Below are positions 8,960-18,631 of a stretch of 61,328 nucleotides of DNA, in pieces. The number at the start of each line of letters is the position of its first letter. The stretch's first letter is position 1. The stretch comes from Gammaproteobacteria bacterium (lineage in GTDB: Bacteria > Pseudomonadota > Gammaproteobacteria > JAKEHO01): NCBI GenBank assembly GCA_027296625.1, contig JAPUIX010000183.1, forward strand, positions 1-61,328. The letters are read 5' to 3'. The notes beneath the pieces were generated by a model that was given only the letters and a program-made list of their open reading frames with translations, searched no databases and was not told the DNA's origin. The position numbers were made by a program, and so were the translations under genes.

Positions 8960-10030
8960 TTATGAGGGCCTGGGTACCTGAATTCCTTCCCGCCCAAACA
9001 CCACCAAATGATCAATCTCGAGCCGGATCCCGATGGGTTCATTAAGGCGATGGTCGTGGTGACTGGGCACTAGGCTTACAACCTGAGCACCGCTATCGAG
9101 GCACAACGTATAGAGGAACTCCGCACCGCGAAAGACCTTATCGACCACAGTGGCTGTTTGGTTGCTATCATCGTCGTGAATAATGTCATCAGGGCGGATC
9201 AAAACCGCGACGGGCGTGCCCTTTTCATATTCTTGGGGCACGAAGCCACAAATGACACCGAGTTCTGTTTGAACATGATTTTCGTCCACGACGTTGCCTG
9301 GTAGAAACACTCCTTCACCAACGAAATCTGCGACGTACGTACAGGCAGGCCGATGATACAAATTGTAGGCCGTGTCCCACTGCAACAGCCGCCCGTCTCT
9401 CATAACGCCCACGACATCCGCCATGACAAAGGCCTCGAGCTGATGATGACTTACCAGCATTGTGGTGATCCGATCCTGTTTCAAAATAGCTCGCACTTCT
9501 TTTGCGAGCTGTTCTCTGAGCTCAACATCCATGCTTGAAAATGGCTCGTCCAATAACAGTATTTCAGGGCGGGGGACGATGGCACGTGCTAGGGCCACCC
9601 GCTGCTGCTGCCCGCCCGAAATCTGATGTGGATAGGTCAAAAGAATGTCCTCAATACCAAACATCTTTGCAAGTTCCGTCGTTCGACGTGCCTTCTCCAC
9701 GTTGGTAAGTGCAGCAAGACCAAATTGGATGTTCTCTTGAACCGTCAGATGAGGAAACAAAGCAAAATCTTGGAACACCATACCGACCTGTCTCCGCTCC
9801 GGAGGTAAGACGCGTGCTTTATCACTGACCTTAACCCCCTTCATTAAGATCTCCCCGGAGAAAGGCGTTTCAAACCCAGCAATAGCTCTCAGCACCGTCG
9901 TTTTGCCACAACCGCTCGGCCCCAACAGACAACCGATCTGACCTTCGGCCAGCGAAAGCGACATCGCCTCAATAACGTGGTGCTCGCCATATCCAAGCAC
10001 AATTTCTCTAATTTCGAGGACTTCCTTCAT
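8960..10030 (-). CDS. fbpC: Ferric iron ABC transporter, ATP-binding subunit
   Basis: Powers uptake of Fe(III) delivered by FbpA. The 356 residues contain Walker A GPSGCGKTT (37-45), the Q-loop in VFQDFALFPHL, the signature ISGGQQQRVALA, Walker B EILLLDEPFS, and a C-terminal OB-like regulatory domain, as in FbpC/PotA-type subunits. The start overlaps the end of fbpB by 23 bases, and the order fbpA-fbpB-fbpC is transcribed on the minus strand. The assignment to iron rests on the paired FbpA and FbpB; the ATPase alone would only say FbpC/PotA/CysA-like. Confidence 0.92.
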   Translation of the reverse strand: MKEVLEIREIVLGYGEHHVIEAMSLSLAEGQIGCLLGPSGCGKTTVLRAIAGFETPFSGEILMKGVKVSDKARVLPPERRQVGMVFQDFALFPHLTVQENIQFGLAALTNVEKARRTTELAKMFGIEDILLTYPHQISGGQQQRVALARAIVPRPEILLLDEPFSSMDVELREQLAKEVRAILKQDRITTMLVSHHQLEAFVMADVVGVMRDGRLLQWDTAYNLYHRPACTYVADFVGEGVFLPGNVVDENHVQTELGVICGFVPQEYEKGTPVAVLIRPDDIIHDDDSNQTATVVDKVFRGAEFLYTLCLDSGAQVVSLVPSHHDHRLNEPIGIRLEIDHLVVFGREGIQVPRPS

Positions 10031-11714
10031 AACCGGGACGAGAACGCGAAATGGACAAACTCAGCACAATGACAGGAAGAATGCCGACCAACATAATTGC
10101 AAGCGCGGGATGAGACGCATCGACAAGCCGTTCGTCATTGGCTAGCTCAAATGTGCGCACAGCCAATGTGTTGAAGTTATACGGCCTTAGCACGAGCGTG
10201 GCCGGCAATTCCTTTAATACATCAACGAATACGAGCAATAATGCGGTAAAGAGACTGCCGCGCATGATTGGCATATGCACCCTGCGCAAGACAGTTCGGG
10301 GGCTCAAGCCGAGTGACCGCCCAGCCTCATCTATTTCGGGCTTGATCTTACTTAGGCCAGCATCCACCGTATTCAGGGAAACTGCAAGGAAACGAACCAT
10401 GTAGGCAAACAACAAAACCAATAACGTGCCACTGAACAACAAACCCGACGACACACCAAAGGCCGTTTTCAACCATGCATCGAGGGTGTTATCCAGCCAA
10501 CCAAACGGCAACATCACCCCGACAGCGATCACAACACCAGGCACCGCATAGCCCATGCCCACAAGGCCTATAGCAAATCCGGTAGACGCCCTCCCATGCA
10601 GTCGCTTGCCATAGAGCATAAATAAGGCAAGCCCGAGCGCGAGAATGGTCGCTGAGAGCGCCAGCGTCACACTGTGACCTACGAGCACCAAAAATTCGCG
10701 ATTAACAAACGCTTCCCCGGATTGCATTGCCAATACCGCCAATAGGCCACCTGGCAGCAAAAATCCGAATAACACAGGAATCATACACGCGGAAAAGGCG
10801 AACACACCGCGCCAACCTTGCATGCTGCGCTCCGGCAGCGGACGGTAGCGGGTGCTGGTATGATGATATTGGGCTTGCTTACGTGAGTAACGTTCGAGCA
10901 TCACGAGCGAAAAAGCAAACAACATTAAGAAGGCTGATAACTGCGCCGCAGCAACGCTATTGCCAAGACCGAACCACGTACGGTAGATCCCCGTCGTAAA
11001 CGTACCAACACCAAAGTACTGTACCGTTCCATAATCTGCTAGCGCCTCCATCAACGCTAAAGATACGCCGGCGATAATCGCCGGTCGCGCGAGCGGTAAC
11101 GCGATCCGACTGAAATTCCGCCACGGTCCACAGCCAAGAAGTCTACCGGCCTCGAGTGCACAAATTGATTGTTCGATAAACGCTGTACGGGCAAGCAAGT
11201 AAACATACGGATAGAGCACCAGAGATAACATGACGATGGCGCCACCTAATGAGCGGATCTCGGGAAACCAGTAGTCGCCATAAGACCAGCCAAACCAAGC
11301 GCGGAGCCCGGATTGGACGGGTCCCGCAACATCAAGGAGGCCCGTGTAGGCATAGGCGATGATGTAGGCGGGCACGGCCATAGGCAACAAAAGTGCCCAC
11401 TCCAGGGTTCGGCCCGCAGGAAAGCGATGCATCGTGACAAGCCATGCCGGTCCGACACCCAAGACTAACGTGCCCGCGCCGACCCCGAGCATCAAAACAA
11501 CAGAGTTACCAACATAGTCCGCGAGGACAGTCTCTGCCAGATGTCGCCAGATATCTGCGCTCGGATAGAAAACCGATGCTGATATAACGATGATTGGAAG
11601 CGACAGCAGGGCTGCAGTAAACAAAACACCGGCGGTCCAGGCATTGGTAAAAAAGCCCGCTCTAAATGAGAGGAATCGCATTGCCGCCCGATGAAGTGTT
11701 GCTTCACTTGACAT
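10008..11714 (-). CDS. fbpB: Ferric iron ABC transporter, fused permease
   Basis: A 568-residue inner-membrane permease formed by two tandem MetI-like halves, each with about six membrane helices and an EAA loop (EAGRLLGCGPWRNFSRI in the first half, EAGRSLGLSPRTVLRRV in the second). This double-domain layout is typical of FbpB/SfuB, which forms the channel alone with the FbpC dimer. It lies between fbpA and fbpC, 44 bases downstream of fbpA. The start at 11714 gives a short polar N-terminus before the first helix; the internal Met12 is an alternative. Confidence 0.93.
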   Translation of the reverse strand: MSSEATLHRAAMRFLSFRAGFFTNAWTAGVLFTAALLSLPIIVISASVFYPSADIWRHLAETVLADYVGNSVVLMLGVGAGTLVLGVGPAWLVTMHRFPAGRTLEWALLLPMAVPAYIIAYAYTGLLDVAGPVQSGLRAWFGWSYGDYWFPEIRSLGGAIVMLSLVLYPYVYLLARTAFIEQSICALEAGRLLGCGPWRNFSRIALPLARPAIIAGVSLALMEALADYGTVQYFGVGTFTTGIYRTWFGLGNSVAAAQLSAFLMLFAFSLVMLERYSRKQAQYHHTSTRYRPLPERSMQGWRGVFAFSACMIPVLFGFLLPGGLLAVLAMQSGEAFVNREFLVLVGHSVTLALSATILALGLALFMLYGKRLHGRASTGFAIGLVGMGYAVPGVVIAVGVMLPFGWLDNTLDAWLKTAFGVSSGLLFSGTLLVLLFAYMVRFLAVSLNTVDAGLSKIKPEIDEAGRSLGLSPRTVLRRVHMPIMRGSLFTALLLVFVDVLKELPATLVLRPYNFNTLAVRTFELANDERLVDASHPALAIMLVGILPVIVLSLSISRSRPGYEGSPRN

Positions 11715-11758
11715 CGACGCCTCAAATTACAATGGCCATCCCGTTTTAATCCATTGAA

Positions 11759-12802
11759 CTACCGCCAGCCGGCACGGTCCATCAATCGCACCGCTGCGGA
11801 ATTGTTTTGTCCAAGTACTTCCAAGTTAAGTGAATCAGGACTGAAGTCACCCCAATCACGCAACGTGGCACTGGGTTCAACGGTGCTTCTGACAGGATAC
11901 TCGTGATTTTTTTCCGCGTACCAGGCTTGCGCCTCGGCGCTCGCCAGAAATTCTAGGAGGAGAATGGCCGCCTCAAGGTGCTTGGCTGATCGTGTCACCC
12001 CTGCCCCACTGACATTCACATGCACACCCCGGCCCGCTTGATTGGGCCAAAAAACCGTGACCCCCGAGCCTGCGGTGCGCTCCGCCGCGTGGTTAGATGT
12101 CAGCATCTTGGCGAGGTAATAGGTATTAACCAGCGCCACGTCGCATTGGCCGGCCGTGACCGCCTTGATCTGATCCCGATCGCCTCCCTGAGGGGGACGA
12201 GCAAAGTTCTCAACCAATCCGCTCGCCCACACCTCGGTCTCGTCCACACCCTTATGGGCAATCATCGAAGCCACCAGAGATTGATTGTAGATGTTGGAAG
12301 ATGAGCGGACACACAGCTTGCCTTGCCAGACGGGGTCGGCCAGCGCCTCATACGTGCTGAGTTCCTCTGCATGCACACGACCTTTGGCGTAAACGATCAC
12401 CCGCGCCCTGAGCGACAGGCCATACCAATAGCCTTGCGGGTCGCGGTAGGCTGCGGGCACGGCCTGATTCAATACGGGAGACTCGATGGCTTGCAGCATG
12501 CCCGCCTGCTTGGCCCGGTGCAGCCGACCCGCGTCCACTGTTAGAAACACATCGGCGGGCGAATTTGTGCCCTCAACTTGGAGGCGTTTTAGCAGGGTAT
12601 CCGCATCCCCCGTCAAGAGATTGACCTTGATACCCGTCTTCGTGGTGAACTTATCTAAGATGGGTTTGATCAGCGCCTCCTGGCGGGCCGAGTAGACATT
12701 GACTTCCTGGGCGTATCCCGGTGGCACGCTAGCGAAAAGGCCGCCGACCAAGCAAAGCGCACCCATGAGGCCAGATGCGACAATGCGTTGAAGGAATGCC
12801 AT
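11759..12802 (-). CDS. fbpA: Periplasmic Fe(III)-binding protein
   Basis: Binds ferric iron in the periplasm and hands it to FbpBC. The 347-residue precursor has a signal peptide of about 31 residues ending near PGYAQ, then the ferric-binding fold opening with EVNVYSARQEALIKPILD. The adjacent tyrosines in NTYYLAKM correspond to the paired iron-ligating tyrosines of the family. First gene of fbpABC. A Fur-box-like sequence about 25 bases upstream of the ATG suggests iron repression. Confidence 0.94.
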   Translation of the reverse strand: MAFLQRIVASGLMGALCLVGGLFASVPPGYAQEVNVYSARQEALIKPILDKFTTKTGIKVNLLTGDADTLLKRLQVEGTNSPADVFLTVDAGRLHRAKQAGMLQAIESPVLNQAVPAAYRDPQGYWYGLSLRARVIVYAKGRVHAEELSTYEALADPVWQGKLCVRSSSNIYNQSLVASMIAHKGVDETEVWASGLVENFARPPQGGDRDQIKAVTAGQCDVALVNTYYLAKMLTSNHAAERTAGSGVTVFWPNQAGRGVHVNVSGAGVTRSAKHLEAAILLLEFLASAEAQAWYAEKNHEYPVRSTVEPSATLRDWGDFSPDSLNLEVLGQNNSAAVRLMDRAGWR

Positions 12803-12825
12803 TCAAACATACTCTAAATAGAAAC

Positions 12826-12844
12826 GATAACGCATTTCATTCGC
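12826..12844 (-). promoter_or_regulatory. Fur-box-like operator upstream of fbpA
   Basis: GATAACGCATTTCATTCGC matches the 19-base Fur consensus GATAATGATAATCATTATC at 12 positions, with both outer half-sites best conserved. It sits directly upstream of fbpA, an expected Fur target. The assignment is by pattern and context only. Confidence 0.55.
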
Positions 12845-12981
12845 ATATGTTATGGGCCTACTGCAACCGCATCCCAGCCGGCGGGACCAGCCCATGGGGG
12901 GCCAATACAAAGTGATTGCTTGGTGGAACAATGATAAGAAGACGGGCGTGACACGTGCCGCACCCAGGCGGCCAAGTGAGG

Positions 12982-13203
12982 TTAAATGACGCCTTGCAGG
13001 CTGCCGTCGAAGGGTCGGCCTTGTGCCATCCTCAGCGTTGTCATTTTCGCCTCATCGAGACAGCATTTCGCATTCTCAAGGCAAGCCCCGCAGCTCGCGG
13101 CAATCAGCAGGGTCTCAGTCAACTGGCTGAGACTTTCGGCACCGCATGCGACGGCGCGTCGGATGTCCTTTTCCGTCACAGCATGACACACGCAGATATA
13201 CAT
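12982..13203 (-). CDS. bfd: Bacterioferritin-associated ferredoxin
   Basis: A 73-residue [2Fe-2S] protein that docks on bacterioferritin and reduces its iron core so that stored iron is released. The four cluster cysteines are Cys4, Cys6, Cys38 and Cys41 (CVCH and CGAC), the usual Bfd spacing. It lies 195 bases downstream of bfr in the same orientation and is preceded by Fur-like sites, consistent with induction when iron is scarce. An additional CC pair at residues 47-48 is not part of the cluster motif. Confidence 0.94.
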   Translation of the reverse strand: MYICVCHAVTEKDIRRAVACGAESLSQLTETLLIAASCGACLENAKCCLDEAKMTTLRMAQGRPFDGSLQGVI

Positions 13204-13257
13204 CGATCGTTTGCCCCCACAATGGGTGAGCCCCGCTGACCCGCGATTACTTCAAAA

Positions 13258-13288
13258 GATAACGATAGTACAAATGAGAACGATTTGC
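13258..13288 (-). promoter_or_regulatory. Overlapping Fur-box-like sites upstream of bfd
   Basis: GATAACGATAGTACAAATG (13258-13276) matches the Fur consensus at 12 of 19 positions and overlaps AATGAGAACGATTTGC (13273-13288), another Fur-type hexamer arrangement. Tandem hexamers are common at strongly Fur-repressed promoters. They lie 55-85 bases upstream of the bfd start, where a promoter should be. Confidence 0.6.
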
Positions 13289-13397
13289 AACAAGTACGCT
13301 CAGTCTATCAACCCGTACCTGAAGCGCGACGACGGGCGGCTATCAAGCGGATGACGCTTACAACAGGGGGTGGGGATCGCGCCTACGGCCCGCGACC

Positions 13398-13862
13398 TCA
13401 CATCTTCGACTGAAGATAATTTTGGAGTCCCACTTTCTCAATCAGCTCAAGCTGTGTCTCAAGCCAGTCGATGTGTTCCTCCTCGGTTTCTAAGATAGCT
13501 TCCAAGAGCTCGCGCGAGACGTAGTCCTTGATCGATTCGCAATAAGTGATCCCCTCGCGCAACAACGGCGCGCCCTGACGCTCAAGCGCAAGGTCGGATT
13601 CCAACATTTCCTTCACATCCTCGCCAATGGACAGCATGCCAATATCCTGAAGATTCGGTAGCCCCTCAAGAAAAAGGATGCGCTCGAGCAAACTATCTGC
13701 ATGTTTCATTTCATCGACGGATTCTTGGTATTCATGATCATTGAGTTCCTTTAGCCCCCAACTTTTAAACATACGAGCATGAAGGAAATATTGATTGATA
13801 GCGGTGAGTTCGTTTTTCAACACCTTATTTAGATGGTCGATAACTTTTTGATCTCCTTTCAT
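13398..13862 (-). CDS. bfr: Bacterioferritin
   Basis: Forms a 24-subunit haem-containing iron-storage shell. The 154-residue subunit has every dinuclear centre ligand at its normal number: Glu18, Glu51, His54, Glu94, Glu127 and His130. The haem-ligating Met52 is in VDEMKHAD and Tyr25 is conserved, so it is both catalytically active and haem-binding. bfd lies downstream on the same strand, forming a storage and release pair beside the fbpABC importer. Confidence 0.97.
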   Translation of the reverse strand: MKGDQKVIDHLNKVLKNELTAINQYFLHARMFKSWGLKELNDHEYQESVDEMKHADSLLERILFLEGLPNLQDIGMLSIGEDVKEMLESDLALERQGAPLLREGITYCESIKDYVSRELLEAILETEEEHIDWLETQLELIEKVGLQNYLQSKM

Positions 13863-14122
13863 GATGCTACCTCATCACACGGTTAATCGCTGATCACACC
13901 CTCAGAGCGCGCTTGCTGCTAACGAAGCAATCTTGACGCGTATATCGATTACGACACACTATCGAGAGCGCGCATTGTCTGTCAAGGTACAACCGATTGA
14001 CTTATAGTGAGAATTATTCGCGTTTATTTATGTTGAGCTTAATGTGTGCTATCGATCAAGACGAGCGCTCATTCAGTGGCTGCTATACTGAAGAATTGAC
14101 ATTTCAATAAGGAGACTTTTCT

Positions 14123-14512
14123 GTGGACATCGGTACTATCATCATCCTTGGCCTTCTCGCCGCTTTATTGTTCTATGCGATCACGCTTTACAACAATCTG
14201 GTGTCGTTGAAACACAATGTCTCCAAAGCTTGGTCGAACATCGATGTATTGCTCAAACAGCGCCACGATGAACTACCCAAGCTCGTCGATACCTGCAAAC
14301 AATATATGAAGTACGAGCAAGAAACTTTGGAGAGGGTGATGAAAGCGCGCGCGGCCGTTGCCCAAGCCCGCGAAGCAGGTGATGCCGGCGCGCTTGGTCC
14401 GGCCAAGACTGAATTGCACCTCGGGCTCAGAGGCCTTTTTGCACTTGCGGAGGCCTATCCAGATCTCAAAGCGGACGAGACATTCAAGCATCTGCAAGCC
14501 CCTATCTCCTAG
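14123..14512 (+). pseudogene. lemA: LemA-family protein gene, 3' truncated
   Basis: The 129-residue product has the LemA N-terminal membrane helix, the LYNNLVSLKHNVSKAWSNID segment and the long helical core, but stops after HLQAPIS. LemA proteins normally run to about 185-200 residues with a further IADRREFYN-type helix that is missing here. A good AAGGAGA site precedes the GTG start, so the shortened protein could still be made. Immediately behind it, in another frame, lie the last codons of a different membrane protein (14497-14634), which suggests an internal deletion joined two neighbouring genes. LemA function is poorly known; a membrane-associated role is usual. Confidence 0.65.
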
Positions 14513-14634
14513 CCGCACTTGCTCAACCCAACCTGATTAAGAAATATCGTTTTTATGCCGCTGGTCTGATGACGACTTTTTTCCTCGCCGCCATTGCATT
14601 CACGTGGATGCTTGGTGCTCGACTAATGGCCTAA
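14497..14634 (+). pseudogene. C-terminal remnant of a membrane protein, probably a GIDE-family partner of lemA
   Basis: In the frame ending at the TAA of 14632-14634 the sequence reads SPYLLAALAQPNLIKKYRF followed by a hydrophobic helix rich in Phe, Leu and Ala and a short basic tail. This looks like the end of a membrane-anchored protein. A GIDE-domain (E3-ligase-like) gene is the common downstream neighbour of lemA, and its proteins end in a helix of this kind, so I infer it is what survives of that gene. The fragment has no start of its own. Confidence 0.4.
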
Positions 14635-14817
14635 TTTCCTTCAACTTTTTGTCGACTCGGCGCAGTCATGTTAAATTACACAAGCGATCCGGTAACTGAT
14701 TCCAAAATGTCCCTGTTCGCGATAGGCCGGTGATTTCCTGGCTGTCCGAAATAGACCACCTTGACCGAACATCCGCGTGTGTAACACGAGAACAGTGCAG
14801 ACCGACCTTGATACAAC

Positions 14818-16869
14818 GTGCGCGAGCCTAAGAAAAATCCCCTGCTGGACATAAAAGGACTACCAGCCTTTGCCCAGATCAAGCCCGACCACATCCAACC
14901 TGCGATTAATTATCTGCTGGCCAAGAATCGCAACCGGATAGCAGCACGGTTACAGGGAACTACCCCCTATACGTGGGACAACACCCTGAAAGTCTTCGAA
15001 GACCTTGAGGATAGGCTCAACCGAGCTTGGTCGATGGCGAACCATCTTCACGCCGTGGCGGACAATGATGCCCTACGTAAAGCCTACAACGCTTGTCTAC
15101 CTAAGCTTTCGGAGTATGCAACCGACATGGGGCAAAATAAGGCACTGTACGACGCCTACGCATATGTCGCTAATGGCGACGAGTATCCTCGCCTCGGGAC
15201 AGTCAAGCAGAAGATCATTGATAACGCCCTGCGGGATTTTCGCCTTTCCGGCATCGAACTTGACGGAAAGGACAAAACACGTTTTAAAGAAATCGAAAAG
15301 GAATTGTCCCGCTTGCAGACGAAGTTCGAAGAAAATCTACTAGATGCCACCCACGCTTGGGAAATGCATATCACCGACAAAGCAAAACTGGATGGCCTGC
15401 CGGATTCCGTGCTTGCGCTCGCCAAACAAACAGCACAAACAAAGCAGAAGCCTGGCTGGGTATTCACCTTGGAAGGCCCTTCCTATATGCCCGTGATGAA
15501 CTATGCCGCTGATCCGAGCTTGCGTTCCGAGATGTATGAAGCCTACGTGACACGCGCTTCTGACAGGGGTCCCACGGCAGGTCAATGGGACAACAGTGAA
15601 ATTATGGAAGAAGTTCTAGCGTTGCGCCATGAACAGGCGAGGCTCTTGGGGTTCGCGAATTACACTGAATTGTCTCTGGCGAAGAAGATGGCTAAGTCCC
15701 CTCAACAGGTCCTCGACTTTTTGCACGACCTTGCAGTGCGCTCAAACCCCATCGCACAAAAAGAATTGGCTGAGCTGCAAAGATTTGCAAAGAAATACTT
15801 CAAGATCGGGGACTTGCAGATCTCTGATATCGCTTACTATTCAGAGAAATTGCGTCAACACAAATTTGCCTTCTCGCAGGAGGACTTGCGCCCATACTTT
15901 CCCATCGCTCGGGTACTTGACGGCTTATTTGCCGTGGCCAGGCGTTTATATGGGCTTGCAATTCACGAGCGAACGAATGTACAGACATGGCACTCAGATG
16001 TGCGTTTTTTTGAAATCTATGATGAAACCGACGAAATGCGGGGATGTTTTTATCTAGATCTCTACGCGCGCCCACATAAGCGTGGGGGCGCTTGGATGGA
16101 CGAATGTATCGTGCGCAAGAAAACAACGTCAGGTGTACAAACCCCAGTGGCCTACCTCACGTGTAATTTCACTCCACCGATAGCCAGCGATCCCGTGCTG
16201 CTTACCCACGACGAGGTGATTACGCTTTTTCATGAGTTCGGGCACGGACTACATCATATGCTGACGCGCATTGACTGCCCGGGAGTCGCGGGTATCAACG
16301 GCGTTCCCTGGGACGCGGTCGAGCTACCCAGCCAACTTATGGAGAACTGGTGCTGGCAACGTGATGCTTTAGACCTCATCAGCGGCCACCATAAGTCAGG
16401 CGCGCCAATCGGACCCGATCTTTACAAGAAACTACTGGCTGCGAAGAACTTTCAATCAGGCATGCAAATGGTACGTCAGTTGGAGTTCGCTCTCTTCGAT
16501 TTTCTTCTCCACCTCGAATATGATCCGGCAAAAGGGGCTCGTATCCAGGAGATACTCGACAACGTTCGTAAGCAGGTAGCCGTTGTGATCCCACCGCCAT
16601 ACAACTGCTTCCAACATGGGTTTAGTCATGTCTTTTCTGGCGGATATGCGGCAGGCTACTACAGTTACAAATGGGCTGAGATTCTATCTGCTGACGCGTT
16701 TTCGAAGTTCGAGGAAACCGGTATTTTCAATCCTGATACAGGGCGACATTTTATGCGGTCGATCCTTGAGCAAGGGGGCGCCCGGGATCCATTAGCGTTG
16801 TTCATTCAGTTCCGCGGGCGCGAACCGTCGATTGAGCCATTGTTGCGCCATTCCGGAATCCCTGTATAA
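14818..16869 (+). CDS. prlC: Oligopeptidase A (M3 family metallopeptidase)
   Basis: A cytoplasmic zinc peptidase that degrades short peptides, including cleaved signal peptides. The 683-residue protein carries HEFGH at 472-476 (two zinc His and the catalytic Glu) and the third ligand Glu in VELPSQLMENW about 26 residues later. The C-terminal HGFSHVFSGGYAAGYYSY segment holds the family's substrate-binding His and Tyr. The start is GTG 14818; an in-frame TGA at 14809-14811 rules out anything further upstream. The ribosome binding site is weak. It is followed after 15 bases by the SH3-domain gene. Confidence 0.96.
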   Translation: MREPKKNPLLDIKGLPAFAQIKPDHIQPAINYLLAKNRNRIAARLQGTTPYTWDNTLKVFEDLEDRLNRAWSMANHLHAVADNDALRKAYNACLPKLSEYATDMGQNKALYDAYAYVANGDEYPRLGTVKQKIIDNALRDFRLSGIELDGKDKTRFKEIEKELSRLQTKFEENLLDATHAWEMHITDKAKLDGLPDSVLALAKQTAQTKQKPGWVFTLEGPSYMPVMNYAADPSLRSEMYEAYVTRASDRGPTAGQWDNSEIMEEVLALRHEQARLLGFANYTELSLAKKMAKSPQQVLDFLHDLAVRSNPIAQKELAELQRFAKKYFKIGDLQISDIAYYSEKLRQHKFAFSQEDLRPYFPIARVLDGLFAVARRLYGLAIHERTNVQTWHSDVRFFEIYDETDEMRGCFYLDLYARPHKRGGAWMDECIVRKKTTSGVQTPVAYLTCNFTPPIASDPVLLTHDEVITLFHEFGHGLHHMLTRIDCPGVAGINGVPWDAVELPSQLMENWCWQRDALDLISGHHKSGAPIGPDLYKKLLAAKNFQSGMQMVRQLEFALFDFLLHLEYDPAKGARIQEILDNVRKQVAVVIPPPYNCFQHGFSHVFSGGYAAGYYSYKWAEILSADAFSKFEETGIFNPDTGRHFMRSILEQGGARDPLALFIQFRGREPSIEPLLRHSGIPV

Positions 16870-16884
16870 AGGCAGCATACGATC

Positions 16885-17676
16885 ATGTTGAATACTTGTT
16901 TAAAGCTGCTTTCGGTGCTTGCAATCATGATCATGCCATTGGCGATCATGGCAGAGACCGTCTATGTCATCGACAAACTCCTCGTCGGGGTTCACGAAGA
17001 CAAGACACTTGAGAGCCCTATCATTAAGGTGCTTCCCACCGGAACACCCCTGCAGGTGCTCAAGCGTGAGGGACACCTTGTATATGTACGCGACGCCGAA
17101 GGCATTAAAGGTTGGGTTGATGCTGCCTACCTAATGAGCGATATGCCTGCTGGCCAGATGCTTGAAAAAGTGGAATTGCGTAACAAACAGATAGAGAGCG
17201 AGCTTGCGACAGCACAGCAACAGCTTGCTGAACTCCAGCTTAAGTTCTCAGAAATGCAACGCACCGCTACAGAAACTGAAAGGACTGGCAGTACAAGCAA
17301 CGTACGGCTTCTAAGAAATGAAAACGAACAACTAAAGCAAAAATACGCAGCAGAGCGATCAAAGGTAGGAAAATTACAGAAGCAACTGCTTGAGCTTACT
17401 AAACAGCTTCAATCAGGAGGCACTGATAAAGCACTTGCCCATGAGCTAAAACGCCTCCAACAAGAAAACGAGCGACTCACAGAACAATTGGCAGATCGCC
17501 GAGCTGCTGCGCCATCTGATCCTGACAACAGGGCTGGGGATGATAGCCTTGGTATGGAATTCACATGGCGCGGGATGATCGTCATTTTTGTGGTAAGTCT
17601 CGTGATCGGTCTTATCCTCGGTGGATACCTGATCGACTACATACATCGAAAACGCCATGGTGGATTTCGAGTCTAG
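16885..17676 (+). CDS. Membrane-anchored SH3-domain and coiled-coil protein (TIGR04211-like)
   Basis: 263 residues: signal peptide at about 1-23; a bacterial SH3 domain at roughly 25-95 (VYVIDKLLVGVHED through GIKGWVDAAYLM); a long Gln/Glu/Leu-rich coiled coil at about 95-215; and one C-terminal membrane helix (about 228-252) followed by a short basic tail. This matches the YgiM-like TIGR04211 family, whose precise role is unknown but which is thought to act at the cell wall, with the SH3 domain in the periplasm. It lies between prlC and xth, almost touching both (15 and 3 bases). Confidence 0.85.
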   Translation: MLNTCLKLLSVLAIMIMPLAIMAETVYVIDKLLVGVHEDKTLESPIIKVLPTGTPLQVLKREGHLVYVRDAEGIKGWVDAAYLMSDMPAGQMLEKVELRNKQIESELATAQQQLAELQLKFSEMQRTATETERTGSTSNVRLLRNENEQLKQKYAAERSKVGKLQKQLLELTKQLQSGGTDKALAHELKRLQQENERLTEQLADRRAAAPSDPDNRAGDDSLGMEFTWRGMIVIFVVSLVIGLILGGYLIDYIHRKRHGGFRV

Positions 17677-17679
17677 AAC

Positions 17680-18450
17680 ATGCTCCGTATCGCCACGTGG
17701 AACGTGAACTCGTTGCGAGTTCGCCTATCCCACGTTTTAGACTGGTTAGCGCATGCGCAGCCCGACATCCTTGCCCTGCAGGAGACCAAACTACCCGACG
17801 AAGACTTTCCTACCGACAGCATCCACCAGAGCAGCTACCAAGCGATCTATGCGGGACAGAAGACTTACAACGGCGTTGCAACGTTAAGCCGACAGCCCGG
17901 TACCGATGTAATTACAGACCTTCCCGGATTGAATGATCCACAGCGTCGCCTGTTAGGCGCATCGTACGGCGAGGTGATGGTCCTGAACGTTTATGTGCCC
18001 AATGGAGCCGAGGTGAGTTCAGACAAATATGCATATAAGCTTGAATGGCTTTCGAAACTTCACGCATATATCGAAGAGCTCCTGGCCAGAAAACCCCACC
18101 TGATCGTGCTCGGCGACTTCAATATTGCCCCAGAGGATCGCGATGTGCACGATCCCGTGGCATGGGAAGGCAAGGTCCTGGTCAGCGAGCCGGAACGGAA
18201 CCAGTTTAAGCGCCTGCTAGAACTCGGGCTAGTCGACTGCTTTCGGGTGTTCGAGCAGGCCAGTGGGCACTTTTCTTGGTGGGATTACCGCGCGGCAGCT
18301 TTCCGTCGCAACCAAGGTCTGCGCATCGATCACATTCTTATAAGCAGTGAGCTGGCGAAACGTTGCACTGCTTGCTACGTCGACAAACGCCCTCGCGCCC
18401 TGGATCGGCCGTCGGACCATGTACCAGTTGTCGCCGAATTCACGCTGTAG
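17680..18450 (+). CDS. xth: Exodeoxyribonuclease III
   Basis: AP endonuclease and 3'-exonuclease for base-excision repair. The 256 residues show the endonuclease/exonuclease/phosphatase fold motifs in order: WNVNSLRVR, LALQETKL (metal-binding Glu), LGDFNIAP, RIDHIL and the final SDHVPVVAEF with the catalytic Asp-His. Length and order are normal for the ExoA/XthA family. It starts 3 bases after the SH3 gene. Confidence 0.96.
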   Translation: MLRIATWNVNSLRVRLSHVLDWLAHAQPDILALQETKLPDEDFPTDSIHQSSYQAIYAGQKTYNGVATLSRQPGTDVITDLPGLNDPQRRLLGASYGEVMVLNVYVPNGAEVSSDKYAYKLEWLSKLHAYIEELLARKPHLIVLGDFNIAPEDRDVHDPVAWEGKVLVSEPERNQFKRLLELGLVDCFRVFEQASGHFSWWDYRAAAFRRNQGLRIDHILISSELAKRCTACYVDKRPRALDRPSDHVPVVAEFTL

Positions 18451-18631
18451 CGGCTGAAAAACCAACTTTCCCTGTCTAGCGGTCACAGTAACCAAACTCT
18501 GGAGGGACCAAAAGCCGCTCGGCTGGTTTGCACCGTCGCGAAGATTGAAATAGACTTTAACACTTGAATTACAACACTACACATTCTGCCGCTTCGTTTT
18601 AGAGCGGACACCAAGACAAATAGGTCGGGCC

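Noticed and set aside
12955-13239. Plus-strand frame covering bfd
   Set aside because: Antisense to a complete ferredoxin gene with all four cluster cysteines.
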